Of a DNA stretch of 64,000 bases, positions 61,565-64,000 are shown piece after piece. A model generated the notes under the pieces. It worked only from the letters and a program-made list of their open reading frames with translations. It did no database searches and was not told the DNA's origin. How positions within the stretch are numbered: position 1 is the stretch's first letter; the number at the start of each line of letters is the position of its first letter. Source of the DNA: Sphagnum magellanicum (taxonomy: Eukaryota; Streptophyta; Sphagnopsida; Sphagnales; Sphagnaceae); NCBI GenBank assembly GCA_021904315.1, contig CM038923.1:15444038-15508037 (forward strand). The letters are read 5' to 3'. The position numbers and the translations under genes were made by a program.

Positions 61565-62740
61565 TGAAAAGTGACGAGCAATGTGTAACACACATGTGTC
61601 AATTTTTCCCATATGTAAAGATTCTTTTTTCAAATGTCAACTACTAGTAATACACTCAATGTATTGTTCATACCACATATTAGTAGCATAGTGGTGCATT
61701 TTGATTAAATTTATTTATTTTTTACTTTGCCCATACATTTTGAAATGTGGCAACCTATTGTCCATTTATTTTGAATTTCTTGTTCATTCTATGTTTAGAT
61801 AGGCTGAAAAACCTTTACTGTATTAATAACATATGGTTAATAATAATTTATTATAACAACAAAAATAATGGTAAATGTATATTATGTGTCAAATTTTCAT
61901 ATGTAAAGTTTATTTTTCAAGTGTGAAAATATGTTTATGATACATTCAATGTATTGCTCACATCACGTCTTGATAGTAGATTAATGGTTTTTTACTAAAT
62001 TAACAATTGTTTTACCTTGCTTATAAACTTGGAAATGTGGCAACCTCTTGTCCATCTATTTTAAAAAATTCCCACTCTTTCTATGTTTAGAGGGGTTGGA
62101 AAAGCCTTAATGTATCAAAATATTAATAATGTATCAACACATCATTAATGTATCAATAAAGTTTTAGTGTATCAATGAGACATGGTTAATAGTAATTAGT
62201 TATAATCAAAAAATGATTGTAAATGTATATTAGGTGTCAAATTTTCATATGTAAGGTTTGGTTTTCAAGTGTGAAAATATGTTAATAATACATTCAATGT
62301 ATTGCTCACATCATGTATTGATAGTAGATTAATGGTTTTTTACTAAATTAATAGTTGTTTTACATGAAAATGTGGCCAAATCTTGTCCATCTATTTTGAA
62401 ATTTTTCATGCTCTTTCTATGTTTAGATGGGCTGAAAAATCCTAAATGTATCAACAAATCCTTAATGTATAAAAAACATATGGTAAATTATAGTTACTTA
62501 TGATCGAAAAGTGGTGTTAAATGTATGTTAGGTATCGAGTTTTCATATGTAACCATTTATTTCTCAAGTGTGAAATATTAATAATATATTCAATATATTG
62601 TTCACACCATGTGTCAAAAGTAAATTGGTGGTTTGGTACTAAATTCATAATTATTTTACCTTACCAATAAACTTGGAAATGTGATAATATCTTATCAATG
62701 TAGTCATTTTGAAACTTTCCCCACCCTTCCTTACATAATA
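61565..62740 (+). repeat. tandem array, four diverged units of about 290-350 bp
   Basis: The landmark CAATGTATTGTTCA or CAATGTATTGCTCACA recurs at 61,657, 61,947, 62,295 and, changed, 62,591. Around each are TTTTCATATGTAA, TCAAGTGTGAAAATATG, TAGATTAATGGTTTTTTACT, GGAAATGTGGCAACCT, CTTGTCCATCTATTTT and TCTATGTTTAGA. Unit length varies through small internal repeats of AATGTATCAA. No coding capacity is seen. Confidence 0.85.
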
Positions 62741-63039
62741 CATATGAACCATAAGATTTATGTTGATGATGCAACATGATGCATGATGACATAATGCATG
62801 ATGGAATATGATGCATTGATCCATTGCCATTTCGATAGACAACAAAATAAAAAATATATATTAGTATTGCTTGAAATATTTATTACTCGGTAAAAAATGA
62901 TTTTACTAACAATTACCCTATTTTCATTCACATGCACACATTTTCACTTTGTAGCAAGATGCCCATAACTTTAAAAAGGTACTAATGTAGACACTTGGTA
63001 AGCACCTTCCATCAAAACCTAATGATCATTTTATTCTAG

Positions 63040-63362
63040 GGTGTAAATGTTTTGGGGCATGTAATTGTATATATTATATATTCTTAATGACCATACCTTC
63101 TTGCAAATCCATATTAATTAATTGTGGATGCATCCCAAAGCTCAATTTTATTTTGTTGTGCAATGGGCCACTTTGACTACTAGTCCTTCACAAGAAATCA
63201 TGACACTTTGATATTCTCCAAACATTAACATGTTTTACCAACATGGGACGATGGTGCTATTATTTCAAGGAATACTTTGAATGACCACTTTGCCCCATCT
63301 CATTGCTTGAGTAGAACTTTTATAAGAAAACTTAAGTATTTATTGTGATTCACATTAATTAA
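63040..63362 (+). mobile_element. internal part of the 45.7-kb hAT-type element, truncated copy
   Basis: The stretch follows the reverse complement of about 46,085-46,440: CTTCTTGCAAATCC, TTGTGGATGCATCC, TTTTGTTGTGCAATGGGCCA, CCAAACATTA, ATTGCTTGAGTAGAAC and TATTTATTGTGATTCAC. No terminus is present in this copy. Confidence 0.7.
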
Positions 63363-63399
63363 CTAGTGGTAACCCGTGCCTGCAAGGCACAACACGGCA

Positions 63400-63700
63400 C
63401 TGAAGCTTTTTAAAATTTTCAAACAATCGGTGTGGCTATATAACCACGATTCCCAAATTTTCAGGAAAAAAAAGAAAGTCTAAGAACCAGTGCGTTTTTT
63501 TACCGGTTCTTTCGTAAAACCTCTGGTTCTTCTTTTGAAAGAACCGCAACCGGTGATTCTTTAATTATGGGGAAAAAAATTCAAAGAACCGGAACCAACA
63601 CTGGAACCAACCACCATTAGCGGGTTATTAGAAGGGTGGTTCTTACCATTCGTTCTCACGGTTCTCAAAAAATCAATGAACTAAAATATGGAACCGGCTG
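63400..63700. repeat. GGTTCTT/AAGAACC-rich repeat
   Basis: GGTTCTT, GAACCGG and CCGGTTC motifs are dense, as in the elements at 20.1-20.4 kb and 33.5-33.9 kb. A CCAACACTG near 63,594-63,602 may mark a right end, but no left end was recognised. Confidence 0.45.
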
Positions 63701-63703
63701 CTA

Positions 63704-63862
63704 AACACCGGTTTCCATCGGATCACACTGGGCCAGAGTGATTTAGCACCCACCGCCACACCATCCATCCATTGGATGCCTGAACACCGGTTTCTATCGG
63801 ATCACACTAGGCCAGAGTGATTCAACACCCACCGACGCACCATCCATCCACTGGATGCCTGA
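63704..63862 (+). repeat. 79-bp tandem duplication
   Basis: Two units start at 63,704 and 63,783 with AACACCGGTTTC-ATCGGATC (one internal difference). They continue with CACACT, GGCCAGAGTGATT, CACCCACCG and CACCATCCATCCA to TGGATGCCTGAAC. The units differ at only a few positions. A diverged single unit is at 34,415-34,510. Confidence 0.9.
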
Positions 63863-64000
63863 ACTTGTTGTGGATGAACTTGAACCAGTTATAACTGTCA
63901 CTGACTGACTGACACACTTGCTGAATTAATATATAAGATTGTGGTGCATCCCAAAACATAACTATTTTGATAATATTATTTTTACAACAAACCATTTAGA

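Noticed and set aside
1-64000. LTR retroelements, reverse transcriptase, CRISPR arrays, rRNA
   Set aside because: No long direct terminal repeats, polymerase motifs, regularly spaced repeats or rRNA-like segments were recognised on either strand; very old copies could be missed by eye.

Overview
The window is a gene-poor stretch of a streptophyte, almost certainly land-plant, nuclear genome. It is AT-rich, CpG-poor and full of degraded interspersed and tandem repeats. It holds two recognisable spliced genes, one decayed copy of a third host gene, two broken hAT transposase fragments and several short non-autonomous hAT-type elements. Both intact genes belong to plant families: a LOB-domain (LBD/ASL) transcription factor, and the plant form of the macro-domain plus SEC14 protein (GDAP2-like). 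Low gene density and many decayed repeats suggest a large genome such as a fern or lycophyte. The species cannot be fixed from the sequence.

Layout. 1-22.4 kb: AT-rich intergenic DNA with no supportable gene; it holds tandem repeats, TAGG-type simple DNA, copies of a TTTGGCTAAA-containing repeat and one hAT-like repeat end with a TATA box. About 22.9-33.2 kb: a compositionally different island, richer in GC and CpG, centred on a two-exon class I LBD gene (+ strand, 26,238-30,041; 251 aa; one 3,048-nt intron). Its presumed leader holds at least four short uORFs. 33.5-35.3 kb: two short hAT-type elements. 37,057-43,976 (- strand): a complete 16-exon macro-SEC14 gene (558 aa); all splice sites are GT-AG and all phases agree. 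Its 5' end is CpG-rich, its body CpG-poor, and a five-copy tandem repeat of about 122 bp lies just upstream. 45.7-47.5 kb: a 910-bp hAT-type element with a perfect 8-bp target duplication, then a truncated element, then an interspersed repeat with another element nested in it. 48.6-52.0 kb (- strand): a decayed gamma-tubulin complex component (GCP5/6-like) pseudogene. 53.1-53.6 and 57.0-57.6 kb: hAT transposase fragments. 58-64 kb: tandem arrays and more repeats.

Functional reading. The two intact genes face away from each other's far ends and show no sign of acting together. The LBD protein should be a nuclear regulator of organ or root development. The macro-SEC14 protein should be a cytosolic or membrane-peripheral protein of uncertain biochemistry. 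The hAT transposase fossils and the small elements with CAGTGTTG-like ends and 8-bp target duplications may be the coding and non-coding remains of one hAT population. No rRNA, tRNA, CRISPR array or LTR element was recognised.
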